Counted from the first letter of the stretch, positions 18,141 through 28,565 are shown. The stretch: DNA of 64,000 bases from Bradyrhizobium arachidis (GCF_015291705.1 NZ_CP030050.1:5890001-5954000), one strand, 5' to 3'. Program-made: numbers and translations. The notes: generated by a model not told the origin, from the letters alone.

Positions 18141-19739
18141 TTACCAGTTGCGCTGAGCGCGGAGGAGCAGAACGAGCGAGTTCTGGTCCTTGACCTCGTA
18201 GGTCGCAGCCGGCTTGGCGGGAACAGCGGCCAGCCCCGCCGCAATTGTACCTGTGTACTTCTGGTCGATGTTGGTCCAGGCCAAGTCGGCCGAGAACGTC
18301 AGGTTCTTGACCGGGGTCCAGCGGGTGATGATACCCACCTGCCCGACGTTGAAGTCGGGGTTACAACCCGTAAGACCAGGTTGCCCGACGGTGAGCAGGC
18401 CACCAGCGCCGCAGAGGAAGGTCTTGGCCCCCGAGCCGAACTGCGCCTGAGCGTAGGCACCGTAGATCGCGGTGTTCCAGTAGGGATCCCAGTTGTGCGT
18501 GTAAGCACCGCGGAAGCCCCAGGTCTTGATCGTCTCCTGCTGGCCACCCGTGACGTACACGGTGTCCGGAGCGGTGACAGCCGCGAGGCTGCCGTAAGCG
18601 CCGGCGAGGCCCGAGCTGCCGTACATCACATACGTGCTGCCCGCGAGGTTCTGGAAGTTGTAGCGGGTCGCACCGTCGGTGTAGACGGCCGACACGTTGA
18701 TCACGTCACCCGCACCGGTCGGGATGTTCTTGATCGACAGAGCGAGCTGAACCGCCCAGCCCCACTTGTCGTCGGGGTGACCAGTGACTTCGGACGTGCC
18801 GTAGTAACCGACGTGGTTGTCATGCGCAGCGACCGACGCCTGGAACATGCCCCAAGCCTGGTCGACACGAACCATACCGACGAGGTTCGGCGACCTGCTG
18901 CCGCCGATGGCATTGCTGCCGACAGCACCGCCGAAAATGCCAGCCGCAGTTGCGCCAGTCAGGTTGATGTTACCAGCCTGATAGTACTGGGTGGCGTCTT
19001 CAGCCGAGAAGGCTGCCGTCACGCCCTGACCGAAGTCAGCGGTGTAGGTGAACTGGTTGACACCGGTGACCGTGCCCGAGCCACCGACGAGACCGTCGAA
19101 GTTGTTGCCGGGATAGTTGGTCCAGGGCGCGTCGAACTGCGACACCGCCTTACCCATGGTGAAGCCGGCGAACTGGATGAAGGCATAGTACACGCCGAGC
19201 GAACCGCCCGAGGTGTTGCCGTCGGTCTGGTTGACCGCGCCACCGCCCGAGCCGAACAGAGCCGGAGCAGCTGCACCGACCGGGGTATTAATGCCTAGCG
19301 TGCCGCTGTACTGGGTGCCACCGGTCGCGCTGCCGGTGCCGACGTAGTTGCCGGTGGTCCAGGAGAACACGCCGTCGAAGAAGGTACGGACAACGCCGTA
19401 CTCGGTCGCGGTGCGCGTGTCGATGTTGAGATCTTCACGAGCGCGCATCGTGTAGTAGTTCGTCAGACGGTTGCGTGCACCGTTGGCGCCCTGGGTCGAG
19501 ACGTTCTGGTTCAGGGTGAAGTCCGAGTTGGTGCCCAGCGCGACTTCGGCGCGCAGGTAACCACCCAGCTTGATGCAGGTGTCAGTGCCCGGGATGTAGT
19601 AGAATCCGGCACCGTACAGGGAGCAGATCTTCACGTATTCGACCGCCTTGGCCTTCACGGGCAGATCAGCCGCCTGCGCTCCGCCCACGGCGATCAGACC
19701 CGCCGCTGAGCCGAGCAAAAGGCTCTTAACCAACTTCAT
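18141..19739 (-). CDS. Outer-membrane porin (Rhizobiales Omp2/RopA type)
   Basis: The 532-aa product starts MKLVKSLLLGSAAGLIAVGG with cleavage after AQA, followed by DLPVKAKAVEYVKICSLYG, the hallmark start of mature alphaproteobacterial porins. It contains CIKLGGYLRAEV and ends in LLLRAQRNW, with the aromatic C-terminal residue needed for outer-membrane insertion. It should form a trimeric beta-barrel diffusion channel. A strong ribosome site (ggaggtttaac) precedes ATG 19739 and a strong terminator follows. The long upstream gap leaves room for a regulated leader. Confidence 0.95.
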   Translation of the reverse strand: MKLVKSLLLGSAAGLIAVGGAQAADLPVKAKAVEYVKICSLYGAGFYYIPGTDTCIKLGGYLRAEVALGTNSDFTLNQNVSTQGANGARNRLTNYYTMRAREDLNIDTRTATEYGVVRTFFDGVFSWTTGNYVGTGSATGGTQYSGTLGINTPVGAAAPALFGSGGGAVNQTDGNTSGGSLGVYYAFIQFAGFTMGKAVSQFDAPWTNYPGNNFDGLVGGSGTVTGVNQFTYTADFGQGVTAAFSAEDATQYYQAGNINLTGATAAGIFGGAVGSNAIGGSRSPNLVGMVRVDQAWGMFQASVAAHDNHVGYYGTSEVTGHPDDKWGWAVQLALSIKNIPTGAGDVINVSAVYTDGATRYNFQNLAGSTYVMYGSSGLAGAYGSLAAVTAPDTVYVTGGQQETIKTWGFRGAYTHNWDPYWNTAIYGAYAQAQFGSGAKTFLCGAGGLLTVGQPGLTGCNPDFNVGQVGIITRWTPVKNLTFSADLAWTNIDQKYTGTIAAGLAAVPAKPAATYEVKDQNSLVLLLRAQRNW

Positions 19740-20434
19740 GTTAAACCTCCAAGTTGCTCTTCAGGGAAGGTCACTGACCGGACGGCCAATGCCCCAACCC
19801 CCTCTAAATCACCGCTTTCGGCTCCTTCGCGCCTTCGGACACACCCGCATGAACGCGAGGGACTTAAGCGAATGACCTAAACGGGACGACCTCGGGATGC
19901 CCCCCTCCGTCGCTCGGTCACAATTACCGAACGACCTTGCACACACAACAAGAGAACGCACCGAAACGGGCATATGCAGCGCGTTTCCCGGAGAGTGTTG
20001 CACAAATAACACGCAGATGTGATCGCGACGGCTCTGTAAGATATTGTTTTTGTTGACGTTTTTTAACCGGTTCCGTTTGCCCTCGAAATTCCTCACCTGA
20101 GGCGACGCGCGCGGAACAACGCGACTTCGCGGTTACGACACCGTCGAATCGTGGAATCGGCAGGAGACTCAAGACGGGACACGGTCGGCCGCGAACTGGG
20201 CATGGCACGGCCGAGACAGCAGCCGCCCAAAGGGCGCCAGTCACCAGCAGATGGACATTCATATAAGTGGCTCGAGGCGATGCTGGGCTAACAGGCGGCC
20301 CGCCGAAACGGCCGGCATCCAGGCAACGCCCTCTCCTTACCGTCAGCGTCCTCGAAGCCCGCCCCGGCAGTGGGGAACCCGGGTCTGGGCGGCGCATTCG
20401 CGTGAGCAATGGCCGGCGTATTATGCCGGCTTGC
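19740..20434. other. Long intergenic region upstream of the porin gene
   Basis: This gap of about 695 bp has no open frame I can support. It holds the porin ribosome site at its left end and probably the porin promoter and 5' leader. An AT-rich patch around 20038-20070 (atattgtttttgttgacg, ttttttaacc) stands out from the high-GC surroundings. I see no hairpin with a T-run, no tRNA and no repeat copy. Confidence 0.5.
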
Positions 20435-21513
20435 TCATCCAAGCGCCTGAATTTCGATAGGCTCCGGCGGCAATCCGGCCTGGTGTCTTTGATACATCGC
20501 CTCGTAGGACGCCTCTAAATGCTTGGTATAGAGCGCCGCGTCGAACAGCGATGTTTTCGCGCGGTTTTCTCGCAGCCGGTCGCGAATGAGCTGAAGCCGT
20601 TGCTTGTCGAGCGCCAGCTCGATCGCGAGCGCCTCATAGTCCTCGCGTGTCCGCGTGATCAGTTCAGGTAGGCCCGCGGCGTCAAGCAAGCTCGCGGCGA
20701 CGCGGCCTGCGAAACCATTTCCGATTTGCGTCAGGACCGGCGGACCGGCCCACAACGCATCGCTGGCCGTCGTATGCGCGTTGTATGGCAGCGTATCCAG
20801 GAACAGGTCGGCAAGGCGATGGCGCGCTAGATGCTCCGATGACGATGGAAGACGCCTAGCGAACACCAGGCGATCTGGATCGATACCGCGGCGTCCCGCT
20901 TCCTTTCTCAGGTTGGATTTTGCGTTTTCCGCCATGTCGGACAACCACAACACCGACTGGTCCACACGCTTGAGGATATTCATCCAGCTGCCGAAGACGG
21001 ATGGATTGATTTTGTAGGCATTATTGAAACCACAAAACACCGTCCATTCCAGCCGCAAACCGTGATCGGCCCTGTCGCAGGTGATCTGGTCGACGGCCTG
21101 CCCCCTGACATCGCGCGGCATGAAACTGCCGGGCAGCGCACGACTTTCTCTTCGAAGAACCGGTCGTTCGATGCCGGCACCACGACGCGATCAGCGATGA
21201 TGTAATGCGAGAGATCCTTGCTCCCCAACGTTCCCGCGAATCCGAGGTAATTGACGACGATCGGCGCCGGGCCGGAGGCAAACAGGGACAGCCTGGCATT
21301 CTGCGTATGCCCGGCGAGATCGACGAGGATGTCGATCTGCGCATCGTTGATCGCCTGCAGGATGTCACTGTCGGTCTTGTGCTGACAATCGATGAAGCGG
21401 TGGAAGGAGCCTTCCAGCCGCTTGCGCAGATCGCTGTCATCTCCCGGGCCAATCGAAAAGGCGTAGGTCTCGAAGCGATGGGTGTCGTGGCTCTCGAAAA
21501 TGCCGGCGGTCAT
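20435..21513 (-). pseudogene. O-GlcNAc-transferase-like glycosyltransferase (GT41), truncated and frameshifted
   Basis: Two overlapping minus-strand frames together encode the C-terminal GT41 catalytic region. The 5' part (21513 to about 21136) reads MTAGIFESHD, DILVDLAGHTQNARL and VNYLGFAGTLG; the 3' part (about 21136 to 20435) reads CGFNNAYKINPSVFGSWM, LFLDTLPYNAHTTASDALW and AASLLDAAGLPELITRT. The frames meet near 21136, where one missing base (CGC-TGC instead of CGC-CTG) breaks the protein; adding it restores the run LPGSFMPRDV. The N-terminal TPR region is absent and an in-frame stop lies just before 21513. The gene is non-functional. Confidence 0.85.
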
Positions 21514-22106
21514 TCGCTAAGCCCATTCCTCCCTCGGATCATCCGCTCAATCATAACAACCGCTCCGGTGAAGGCATAGCAACCGGCCGGGCCGGCGCTC
21601 GTCCAGTCCAATTGGCAAGGCGCGTCGTCCTCGCGTCGTCGACCTCTCAGCCAACAGCTTGCGCCGCGCAACCGGAACCTGACTAAGAAGCTGCCTGTAC
21701 ACGCTCCCGAGCACCGTTGCACTTGTCAGAGGTGGAGCTTTCCCGGTCCCTTGCTCTGCGCGGGCCTGCCCTGATGCACAACAGTCCTTCGGGTCAGCAG
21801 CTCGGGCCTCGAAGGCGAAAGAGTGAAGCGGGGCAATGCCCATGGCCGACTAGGCACCCCAATGAAATTTTGCGAATAAAATCAAATCCTTGCCTCTATC
21901 AAAGACGATTGAAGGTGAGAAATCGCCCTGCGCCAGGCGCCAAACGCTCTGTTCAGCATCCGTTCTTTTGAACGTCCATCCTCAGCCCGTGGGCAGCCAT
22001 TCTGATGGCTCATCCCGACCGCTACGACATCGCTGGGAATAATCGAGCGCAAACACGCCCTTCCAAATTGACCGTGCCTACAAAATCGATACATAAGGCT
22101 CGCACC
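21514..22106. other. Non-coding gap upstream of tRNA-Ser
   Basis: About 590 bp without a supportable gene between the GT41 pseudogene and tRNA-Ser. Open frames here are short and have Cys/Arg-rich, low-quality translations. It presumably contains decayed sequence from the missing 5' part of the pseudogene and the tRNA promoter. Confidence 0.5.
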
Positions 22107-22199
22107 GGAGAGGTGGCCGAGTGGCTGAAGGCAACGCTTTGCTAAAGCGTCATACGGTCTCAAGCTGTATCGAGGGTTCGAATCCCTCCCTCTCCGCCA
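22107..22199 (+). tRNA. tRNA-Ser (anticodon GCT)
   Basis: A 93-nt tRNA with acceptor stem ggagagg / cctctcc, the A-box-like ggccgagtggctgaagg typical of tRNA-Ser, an anticodon stem acgct / agcgt around loop ttgctaa (anticodon GCT at 22141-22143, reading AGC/AGU), a long variable arm and T-loop gttcgaatc. CCA is encoded at 22197-22199. The long variable arm confirms the serine class. Confidence 0.97.
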
Positions 22200-22333
22200 T
22201 CCACCAGCGGAATCTAGCCCGGCTCGGTTCTTTCACCTGAAGAGCTCGTGGCGCCGGCGCAGAAAGCTTGGCGCAAGGACGCGCGCGGCTGAGCTCAGCC
22301 GATTCGCGTTCTCTTATATATGTGTGCCCACAC

Positions 22334-22555
22334 CTAGGTGCCGGATCGCCAGATCCGCCAATGCGAGGGCGCGATCAGCACCGCCTCGCCGGCCCAGACA
22401 TTGAACCAGACGCCGGCTCTGCGCCGGCAGGGAAAGGTGAGCGGCAAAATGCCGGTCTTGTGCGGCCGTCCGAGTTCCAGATCGCAATCGTCGGGCGCGA
22501 TCTGAATCGGCAGCCTGTGACCCGTGACCGAGTCATTCTTGTCGGGGTTGTTCAT
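22334..22555 (-). CDS. Small hypothetical protein (73 aa)
   Basis: The frame from ATG 22555 encodes MNNPDKNDSVTGHRLPIQIA and then a segment with several Trp residues near the end (VWFNVWAGEAVL, SHWRIWRSG). Codon choice is like that of real genes here (G/C in third positions), which supports coding. A GTG at 22582 would add nine codons. No signal peptide, membrane helix or known domain is visible. It is on the opposite strand to the tRNA and stands alone. Confidence 0.5.
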   Translation of the reverse strand: MNNPDKNDSVTGHRLPIQIAPDDCDLELGRPHKTGILPLTFPCRRRAGVWFNVWAGEAVLIAPSHWRIWRSGT

Positions 22556-22648
22556 GCCGTACGAGTTCTGAAGCGGCGGCACGATGCTGGGCTTGATTCA
22601 GCGCAACCAAATCGCCCGTGAGAACACGGGCCGGATGCGATGCCCGGC

Positions 22649-22915
22649 TCAGTGAGCCGAAACCCACGCCCTCGCATCGCGCTGGGCGGCCGCGATCTCG
22701 GCATCCGACATCTGGCCCGCGACTTCCTGGCGCAGCGCCACGGCGTCCTTGCGGCCCTTCAGCGCGGCGAGATTGAACCATTTGTGCGCGGCGACGAGAT
22801 CGACGAGGCCGGAGCGGCCGCTCGCCCAATAGATCCCGCGCTCGAACAGCACGTCCGACAGCGCGCTCGCATCGATCGGCGTCGCGGTCTCGATATCGAA
22901 AGTACCCTGAAACAT
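22649..22915 (-). CDS. Small protein with Sel1-like helix pair (88 aa)
   Basis: From ATG 22915 the product reads MFQGTFDIETATPIDASALS, then YWASGRSGLVDLVAAHKWFN and LAALKGRKDAVALRQEVAGQ, then MSDAEIAAAQRDARAWVSAH. The pattern of a short helix, 'AHKWFNLAALKG' and a second helix is that of a single Sel1/TPR-like repeat, as seen in small solitary Sel1-type proteins of Bradyrhizobium. Such repeats bind other proteins; the partner is unknown. A longer frame to 22984 is less likely because aaaaggggatgcgtt just before ATG 22915 supplies a ribosome site. Confidence 0.7.
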   Translation of the reverse strand: MFQGTFDIETATPIDASALSDVLFERGIYWASGRSGLVDLVAAHKWFNLAALKGRKDAVALRQEVAGQMSDAEIAAAQRDARAWVSAH

Positions 22916-23773
22916 AACGCATCCCCTTTTTGTTATGCCGCCTCGTTCCCCCGAGCGCGGCTCCCGTCCAACTCTGATGTGCATGACCCTTCCCGGGATC
23001 GTGCACTGTTCAACTCATCCCCAATGCCGTTTGCCGGCTTGTTGAAGGCGATGATGGCGGGCAAATTTGAATGGCAGTTTAAGTATCGCGATGAAGCAGA
23101 CGTAAACGCGAGCGCGCCATCCGCGCGCTGAATTCAAGAAGTCCCCGTTTTGCAGGCACTTCTGCGATTCGTCAGATTCGGTTTACCTTGGGATTTTGGG
23201 ACATCGATAACCATCGCGCGCAGTGGCGCGCGTGCTGCGGTTACAATTTGTGGGAGCGGATCGCTGGAAAGGCGCGGGTCACCGCCGCGTGCGGCGGCAC
23301 CGGCGCCCGTCATCCCGACCGGCGCAGATCGAGGCGCGAGAATCGATCGCAGTGGCTTTGCACCGAGCCCGCGCGAAGGCCGTCGCAGCGACAGCTCGCC
23401 GCAGCCCTCACCCGCCCCAAAGGCAGTGCGGCCATGCAGTGCGGCCGAGGCAGCGCGACGACGTCGCGGTCAGATCAGCAATGTGAGGGAAAGGGAATGC
23501 CGGCAATACCCCGGCCTCAACAGAACGAGGGCGTCGGCGAACACGTCAGGATCAGATTTCACGTTGGCCCGAAGGGCGCTTGTGAAATTGCGGAGCCCCT
23601 TACGGAGAACCGCACCGAACGAAGAAAACTTGTTTCTTCTGCCGGATCGTCAAGGAGAACGATCCGACCGTTGACCTGATGTCTCGCCGACACCCTCTAT
23701 CGTCGACCAGAACCTCTGGGAGGCGCTGATGACGTGCCGGCCGCTTTAAGAGCCGGCAACTTCAGAAGCGAAG
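22916..23773. other. Long gap without a supportable gene
   Basis: About 860 bp. The only candidate is a 60-codon plus-strand frame at 23497-23679 preceded by gagggaaaggga, whose Arg/Glu-rich product resembles nothing I know; I do not call it. A short hairpin (gccggc...gccggc, about 23737-23757) lies just past the 30-aa peptide gene. No repeat family copy or RNA gene was recognised. Confidence 0.45.
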
Positions 23774-23866
23774 TTACTTCTTCTTCTTCGCGACCTTGCG
23801 GGTCTTCTTCGCAGTCTTCTTCACTGCGCTCTTCGCCTTCTTCGCCTTCTTCGCTTTCTTGGCCAT
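23774..23866 (-). CDS. Lysine-rich 30-residue peptide (histone-H1-like tail)
   Basis: A tiny gene reads MAKKAKKAKKAKSAVKKTAK and ends KVAKKKK: over half of the residues are Lys and most of the rest Ala, with no acidic residue. It has a near-consensus ribosome site (ggagggcaac) directly before the ATG, which argues for translation. Short Lys/Ala-rich proteins of this type are common in Bradyrhizobium and resemble the tails of histone-H1-like or AlgP-type DNA-binding proteins. A role in DNA or RNA binding is inferred from charge only. It is isolated between two long gaps. Confidence 0.65.
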   Translation of the reverse strand: MAKKAKKAKKAKSAVKKTAKKTRKVAKKKK

Positions 23867-24431
23867 GTTGCCCTCCGATGTGTGAGATGGCTTTAATCGC
23901 TGCGCGCATTCGGGGATCGAATGCACTCACCCCGAATACACCAACACGACGAAAAAAACATCTTCTGACTTAAGGAAGTGTTGACGGCGCAGTGCGCGTG
24001 CGCCAGCCCCGCCTGATTTGCCGGCGCGCAGAGACACGTGTCCGCAATCGCAAATGCTTCGCGCAGCATCGACGTCGGCGAGCGCAGCGATTGCAAGAAA
24101 ACCCTATGCAGCAAGTAATATTCTGCGCACGCGCATCATGCGTGGTCAGTGCGATGACGCGCGCTGCAACGCGCGCGATCGCGTCGCGGGGCAGAGTCGC
24201 GGACTCTGAGTCGTGAATTTTGGCAACGAAATTATTTTCATGCTTAACGGCGGAAGCGCTCGTCAGATCGTCTGCAAGTCGCCGTTTCGCGCGAATCGCG
24301 CGGGCCGCGATTCGGTGGCACTGCGCGCCCTTGAGCGGATGATGATCGCCGTCGATGACGCGCGCGGGCGTCGCATCGCAAGGTGAAGCGAGGTGACGAA
24401 GCATGTCGTCACCTCGTTCGAACGCGTGAGG
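23867..24431. other. Gap between Lys-rich peptide gene and gatB
   Basis: About 565 bp. The stretch 24120-24190 is unusually dense in alternating cgcgcg / gatgacgcgcg words. Frames on both strands translate to Arg/Cys/His-rich sequence without plausible structure. The 24387-24414 hairpin closes the right end. I see no gene here. Confidence 0.5.
24387..24414 (-). terminator. Hairpin downstream of gatB (weak terminator)
   Basis: A perfect 11-bp stem (cgaggtgacga / tcgtcacctcg) with a 6-nt loop lies 18 bp past the gatB stop. There is no T-run on the minus strand after it, so it may be an RNA-stabilising hairpin rather than a true terminator. Confidence 0.5.
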
Positions 24432-25916
24432 CTAGACGCCGAGCTTGGACTTGAGCAGGTCGTTGACGCTCTGCGGGTTGGCTTTGCCGCCGGACGCCTT
24501 CATCACCTGGCCGACGAACCAGCCGAGCGACTGCGGCTTGTCCTTGACCTGCGCGGCCTTGTCGGGATTGGCCGCGATGATGTCGTCGACAACCTTTTCG
24601 ATCGCCGAAAGATCCGTCACCTGCTTCATGCCGCGGCTTTCCACCAGCGCACGGGGATCGCCGCCCTCCTGCCAGACAATCTCGAACAGATCCTTGGCGA
24701 TCTTGCCGGAGATCGTGCCCTCGCCGATCAGGTCGATGATCCCAGAGAGCTGCTCGGCGCCAACCGGAGAGCCCGCAATATCCCGCCCCTCCTTGTTGAG
24801 GCGGCCGAACAGCTCATTAATCACCCAATTCGCCGCCATCTTGCCGTCGCGCGCGCGGTTGGCGAGCTTGTCGAGCACCGTCTCGTAGAACACCGCGCTC
24901 TCACGCTCGGCGACCAGCACGCTCGCGTCATAGGCCGACAGGCCAAAGTCTGCGACAAAGCGCGCCTTCTTCTGGTCCGGCAGCTCCGGCAGCTTCGCCT
25001 TCAGCTCGTCGACGAACTCCTGGCCGAACTCAAGCGGCAGCAGGTCGGGATCGGGGAAGTAGCGGTAGTCGTGCGCCTCTTCCTTGGACCGCAACGACTG
25101 CGTTTCGCCCTTGTTGGGGTCGAACCGACGCGTCTCCTGCGCGATCACGCCGCCATCCTCGATGATCTCGATCTGGCGCCGCGCCTCGTACTCGATCGCC
25201 TGGCCAATGAAATTGATCGAGTTCATGTTCTTGATCTCGCAGCGCGTGCCGAGCGGCCCGCCGGGCTTGCGCACGGAGACGTTGACGTCGGCGCGCAGGT
25301 TTCCCTTCTCCATGTCACCGTCGCAGGTGCCGAGATAGCGCATGATCGAGCGCAGCTTGGCCACATAGGCCTTGGCCTGCTCGGCGTCGCGGATGTCCGG
25401 CTTTGAGACAATCTCCATCAGCGCCACGCCGCAGCGGTTGAAATCGATGAAGGACAGCGACGGCGACTGGTCGTGCAGCATCTTGCCGGGGTCCTGCTCC
25501 AGATGCAGCCGCTCGATGCCAACGGTAGCGGTCCTGCCGCCCTCGAGCTCGACGATCACCTCGCCCTCGCCGACGATCGGCGACTTGTACTGGCTGATCT
25601 GGTAGCCCTGCGGCAGGTCCGGATAGAAATAGTTTTTCCGGTCGAACACCGAACGCAGATTGATCTTTGCGTTGAGACCGAGCCCGGTCCGGACAGCCTG
25701 CCTGACGCATTCCTCGTTGATCACGGGCAGCATCCCCGGCATCGCGACGTCCACGAGCGACACGTGGCTGTTCGGTTCACCGCCGAAGGCAGTGGACGCG
25801 CCCGAGAACAGTTTCGCGTTCGAGGTCACCTGGGCATGGATCTCCATGCCGATGACCATCTCCCAATCGCCGGTTGAGCCTTTGAGGAGCTTGTGGGAAG
25901 TGGCAGGTGCGTTCAT
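24432..25916 (-). CDS. gatB: Asp-tRNA(Asn)/Glu-tRNA(Gln) amidotransferase subunit B
   Basis: The 494-aa product has the GatB kinase-like core ([20 protein letters not shown], then [20 protein letters not shown]), the conserved KNMNSINFI and [17 protein letters not shown] motifs, and the YqeY-like helical C-terminal domain ending [16 protein letters not shown]. GatCAB converts misacylated Glu-tRNA(Gln) and Asp-tRNA(Asn) to the correct amides. ATG 25916 is fixed by the start of the conserved domain and by its ATGA overlap with the methyltransferase gene upstream. A longer frame upstream is a shadow inside that gene. Confidence 0.97.
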   Translation of the reverse strand: MNAPATSHKLLKGSTGDWEMVIGMEIHAQVTSNAKLFSGASTAFGGEPNSHVSLVDVAMPGMLPVINEECVRQAVRTGLGLNAKINLRSVFDRKNYFYPDLPQGYQISQYKSPIVGEGEVIVELEGGRTATVGIERLHLEQDPGKMLHDQSPSLSFIDFNRCGVALMEIVSKPDIRDAEQAKAYVAKLRSIMRYLGTCDGDMEKGNLRADVNVSVRKPGGPLGTRCEIKNMNSINFIGQAIEYEARRQIEIIEDGGVIAQETRRFDPNKGETQSLRSKEEAHDYRYFPDPDLLPLEFGQEFVDELKAKLPELPDQKKARFVADFGLSAYDASVLVAERESAVFYETVLDKLANRARDGKMAANWVINELFGRLNKEGRDIAGSPVGAEQLSGIIDLIGEGTISGKIAKDLFEIVWQEGGDPRALVESRGMKQVTDLSAIEKVVDDIIAANPDKAAQVKDKPQSLGWFVGQVMKASGGKANPQSVNDLLKSKLGV

Positions 25917-26797
25917 GGCATAACTCGTTTGTTGGCTGCGCGCCGGTCGCTTGCTTCGAGAAGCCCGTTCAGCGACTGAAACACGTCGGCCGGCCGGCGT
26001 TGCGCGATCTCGCCGCGGCCCATCACCTCGATCTCTCCGAACAGCGCGTCGACCTCCGGCGAAGACGCAAACACGAAGCCGTCGAACGAGGTGCTCTGCT
26101 CTTCGAAATCGCTGGAGATCTCGACACGGTAGCCGTGCGCCTTGAGGCGATCGACGACGTCGTAGTGGAGGGCCTGCGAATGAGTTGCAACGAAGAGATA
26201 ATCGACGCGGCGCTTGCTCAGCACGCTCTCCGCGCCCTGCAACATCTCGACCTCGAAAGCCTGGATATCGGCATGCAGGATGTCGAGGCGCTTGATCTTC
26301 CGGTCCCGGAAAAAGGCGTCGACCTCGAACTTGCCGGTGCCGACGAAGGCCTTGATGAACTCGCCCTTCAGTCCGTTGCGCGCGAAATTGTCCTGACCGG
26401 TCTTGAGGCAAGCGGGGTCGGGCTCGACCAGGATGACCTCTGCCTTGGGCCGCGTCCTCTTCAGCCACATGGAATAATGGCTCCAATAGGCGCCAAGCTC
26501 GATCATCGCCGGCGCCTCGCCGAGCCGCTTCAGCAACTCCTGGAAGACGTATTCCTCCAGCGGCTCATGGACGCCGCGATTGATGATGAGCACACTGCTG
26601 AAGGGGCCGTAATACGCCCCCGGCCCGATGCCCGGGACCTTCAGGCCGTTATGTAGATAGACCTGGTCGCCATCGATGAGACCGGCCATCGGGACGCGCT
26701 CGATCAGGAGGTTGAGCGGATCGGAAACGATCTCGCGAAAGCGGCCGAACAGGTCCTCCGGCTTCGCCTTGGCCCCCTTGAAACCTGGCTCGCTCAT
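25913..26797 (-). CDS. FkbM-like SAM-dependent methyltransferase inside the gat operon
   Basis: The 294-aa product from ATG 26797 contains a Rossmann methyltransferase pattern: motif I as [15 protein letters not shown], the ribose-binding acidic end of beta 2 in [10 protein letters not shown], then NGLKGEF and [20 protein letters not shown], the latter typical of FkbM-type enzymes. Motif I lacks the usual last Gly (Trp/Ser instead). It starts at an ATGA overlap with the 99-aa gene upstream and ends at an ATGA overlap with gatB, so it is tightly coupled in the operon. Substrate unknown; sugar or lipid O-methylation is typical of the family. Confidence 0.7.
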   Translation of the reverse strand: MSEPGFKGAKAKPEDLFGRFREIVSDPLNLLIERVPMAGLIDGDQVYLHNGLKVPGIGPGAYYGPFSSVLIINRGVHEPLEEYVFQELLKRLGEAPAMIELGAYWSHYSMWLKRTRPKAEVILVEPDPACLKTGQDNFARNGLKGEFIKAFVGTGKFEVDAFFRDRKIKRLDILHADIQAFEVEMLQGAESVLSKRRVDYLFVATHSQALHYDVVDRLKAHGYRVEISSDFEEQSTSFDGFVFASSPEVDALFGEIEVMGRGEIAQRRPADVFQSLNGLLEASDRRAANKRVMP

Positions 26798-27093
26798 GTG
26801 CGCGCACTCCCCTCCAGCGCGGTGACGATCCGCTCCCATTCCGCCTGCAGCGAATCCTTTGCTGCGGGCTGCCCGGCCTGGCGGTACCAATAGCCGGCAT
26901 TGCCGAGATCGCCTTCGACGCGGTGCAAGTACGCGTGCACCCAGGCCGCCTCGCGGCTGCTCTCGTCCTGAACGATCTTGTGCGCCTGGTCCCAGTCGCC
27001 CTTTGCCGCCCACCAGAGACCCGTGAGCGGCGCGCTCAGCTCCGGCGCGGGCGCCGCGCCGTCGAGGCTCGCGATGAAATCAGCGACATTCAC
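26794..27093 (-). CDS. Conserved small protein between gatA and the methyltransferase (99 aa)
   Basis: The product is rich in Trp and Ala: [20 protein letters not shown], then [20 protein letters not shown] and YWYRQAG. I recall this as a conserved family of unknown function in proteobacteria, with an all-helical, TPR-like look. GTG 27093 is chosen because it overlaps the gatA TGA as GTGA; two further GTG codons (27096, 27099) precede it. Its own stop overlaps the methyltransferase start (ATGA). Position implies co-translation with GatA and the methyltransferase. Confidence 0.75.
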   Translation of the reverse strand: MNVADFIASLDGAAPAPELSAPLTGLWWAAKGDWDQAHKIVQDESSREAAWVHAYLHRVEGDLGNAGYWYRQAGQPAAKDSLQAEWERIVTALEGSART

Positions 27094-28565
27094 CACCACC
27101 TCGCGGGCGTGAAGCGGCCGGCGGCCTGCTCGATCACCTCACCGAGCGAGAACAGCGTCTCCTCATCGAATGGACGGCCGATCAGCTGCAGCCCGAGCGG
27201 CAGACCCTGCGAGTCCTTGCCGGCGGGCACGGCGATGCCCGGCAGGCCCGCCATGTTCACGGTCACCGTGAAGATGTCGTTGAGATACATCTCGACGGGG
27301 TCGGCGCCGCCCTTCTCGCCGATGCCGAAGGCAGCTGACGGCGTCGCCGGCGTCAGGATCGCGTCGACGCCCTTGGCGAAGCTATCCTCAAAATCCTTCT
27401 TGATCAGCGTGCGCACTTTCTGGGCGCGCAAATAATAGGCGTCGTAATAGCCGGCCGACAGCACATAGGTGCCGATCATGACGCGGCGGCGCACCTCCGC
27501 GCCAAAACCTCCGGCGCGGGTGTTCTCGTAGAGCTCTGTGATGTTCTTAGCTTGCTCGCGCAGGCCGTAGCGAACGCCGTCATAGCGCGCGAGGTTGGAG
27601 GAGGCTTCCGCGGGGGCCACGATGTAATAGGCCGGCAGCGCGTATTTGGTGTGCGGCAGCGATATCTCGACGAGCTCTGCGCCCGCGGCTTTCAGCCAGG
27701 CCGCGCCCGCTTCCCAAAGTTTCTCGATTTCGGCCGGCATGCCGTCGAGACGATACTCCCTGGGGATGCCGATCTTCATGCCCTTCACGGACTTGCCGAT
27801 CGCGGCCTCGTAGTCCGGCACCGGGATGTCGACCGAGGTCGTGTCCTTCGGATCGTGGCCGGCCATCGAGCGCAGCAGCATCGCGGCATCGCGCGTTGTG
27901 CGCGCGATCGGACCTGCCTGGTCGAGCGAGGAGGCAAAGGCGACGATGCCCCAGCGCGAGCAGCGGCCATAGGTCGGCTTGATGCCGACGGTCGCGGTGA
28001 ACGCCGCCGGCTGGCGGATCGAGCCGCCGGTGTCGGTCGCGGTCGCGCCCATGCAGAGCAGCGCCGCCACGGCCGAGGCCGAGCCGCCGGACGAGCCGCC
28101 CGGCACCAGCGTCGTGTTGCTTCCCTCGCGCCGCCAGGGATTGCCGACGGGACCGAAGCACGAGGTCTCGTTCGCCGAGCCCATGGCGAACTCGTCATTG
28201 TTGAGCTTGCCGAGCATCACCGCGCCGTCGCGCCAGAGCTGCGAGGTCACGGTGGACTCATAGGTCGGCACGAAATTGCCGAGGATTTTTGAGCAAGCCG
28301 TGGTGCGCACGCCCTTGGTCGCGAACAGGTCCTTGATGCCGAGCGGGATGCCCGCGAGTGGGCCCGCATCACCGTTGGCGAGCTTTGCGTCCGCCTCGCG
28401 CGCCATGCTGCGCGCCTGGTCCGGCGTCTCCATCACGAAGGCGTTGAGCACGCGCGCGGCTTCGATCGCGTTCAGATGCGCGTCGGTCAGTTCGAGCGAC
28501 GTGAAAGTCTTGTCGGCGAGACCCTTGCGGGCCTCGGCGAGCGTCAGCGATGTCAAATCGGTCAT
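27090..28565 (-). CDS. gatA: Asp-tRNA(Asn)/Glu-tRNA(Gln) amidotransferase subunit A
   Basis: The 491-aa product is an amidase-signature enzyme: the catalytic Lys in [14 protein letters not shown], the cis-Ser and nucleophile Ser region in [11 protein letters not shown] and [13 protein letters not shown], and later the [20 protein letters not shown] segment specific to GatA. It releases ammonia from glutamine for transfer to misacylated tRNA in GatB. Its ATG overlaps the stop of the 70-aa gene upstream (ATGA) and its stop overlaps the next gene (GTGA). Confidence 0.97.
   Translation of the reverse strand: MTDLTSLTLAEARKGLADKTFTSLELTDAHLNAIEAARVLNAFVMETPDQARSMAREADAKLANGDAGPLAGIPLGIKDLFATKGVRTTACSKILGNFVPTYESTVTSQLWRDGAVMLGKLNNDEFAMGSANETSCFGPVGNPWRREGSNTTLVPGGSSGGSASAVAALLCMGATATDTGGSIRQPAAFTATVGIKPTYGRCSRWGIVAFASSLDQAGPIARTTRDAAMLLRSMAGHDPKDTTSVDIPVPDYEAAIGKSVKGMKIGIPREYRLDGMPAEIEKLWEAGAAWLKAAGAELVEISLPHTKYALPAYYIVAPAEASSNLARYDGVRYGLREQAKNITELYENTRAGGFGAEVRRRVMIGTYVLSAGYYDAYYLRAQKVRTLIKKDFEDSFAKGVDAILTPATPSAAFGIGEKGGADPVEMYLNDIFTVTVNMAGLPGIAVPAGKDSQGLPLGLQLIGRPFDEETLFSLGEVIEQAAGRFTPARWW

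Noticed and set aside
22107..22199. tRNA-Ser as the attachment site of a genomic island
   Set aside because: No integrase gene and no repeated copy of the tRNA 3' end were noticed in this window.
23497..23679. A 60-codon plus-strand frame preceded by gagggaaaggga
   Set aside because: The ribosome site is plausible but the translation looks random and there is no neighbour context; not enough to call a gene.
23970..24404. A 144-codon Arg/Cys/His-rich minus-strand frame next to gatB
   Set aside because: No ribosome site, odd composition and no recognisable fold; likely random in a CG-repeat-rich stretch.
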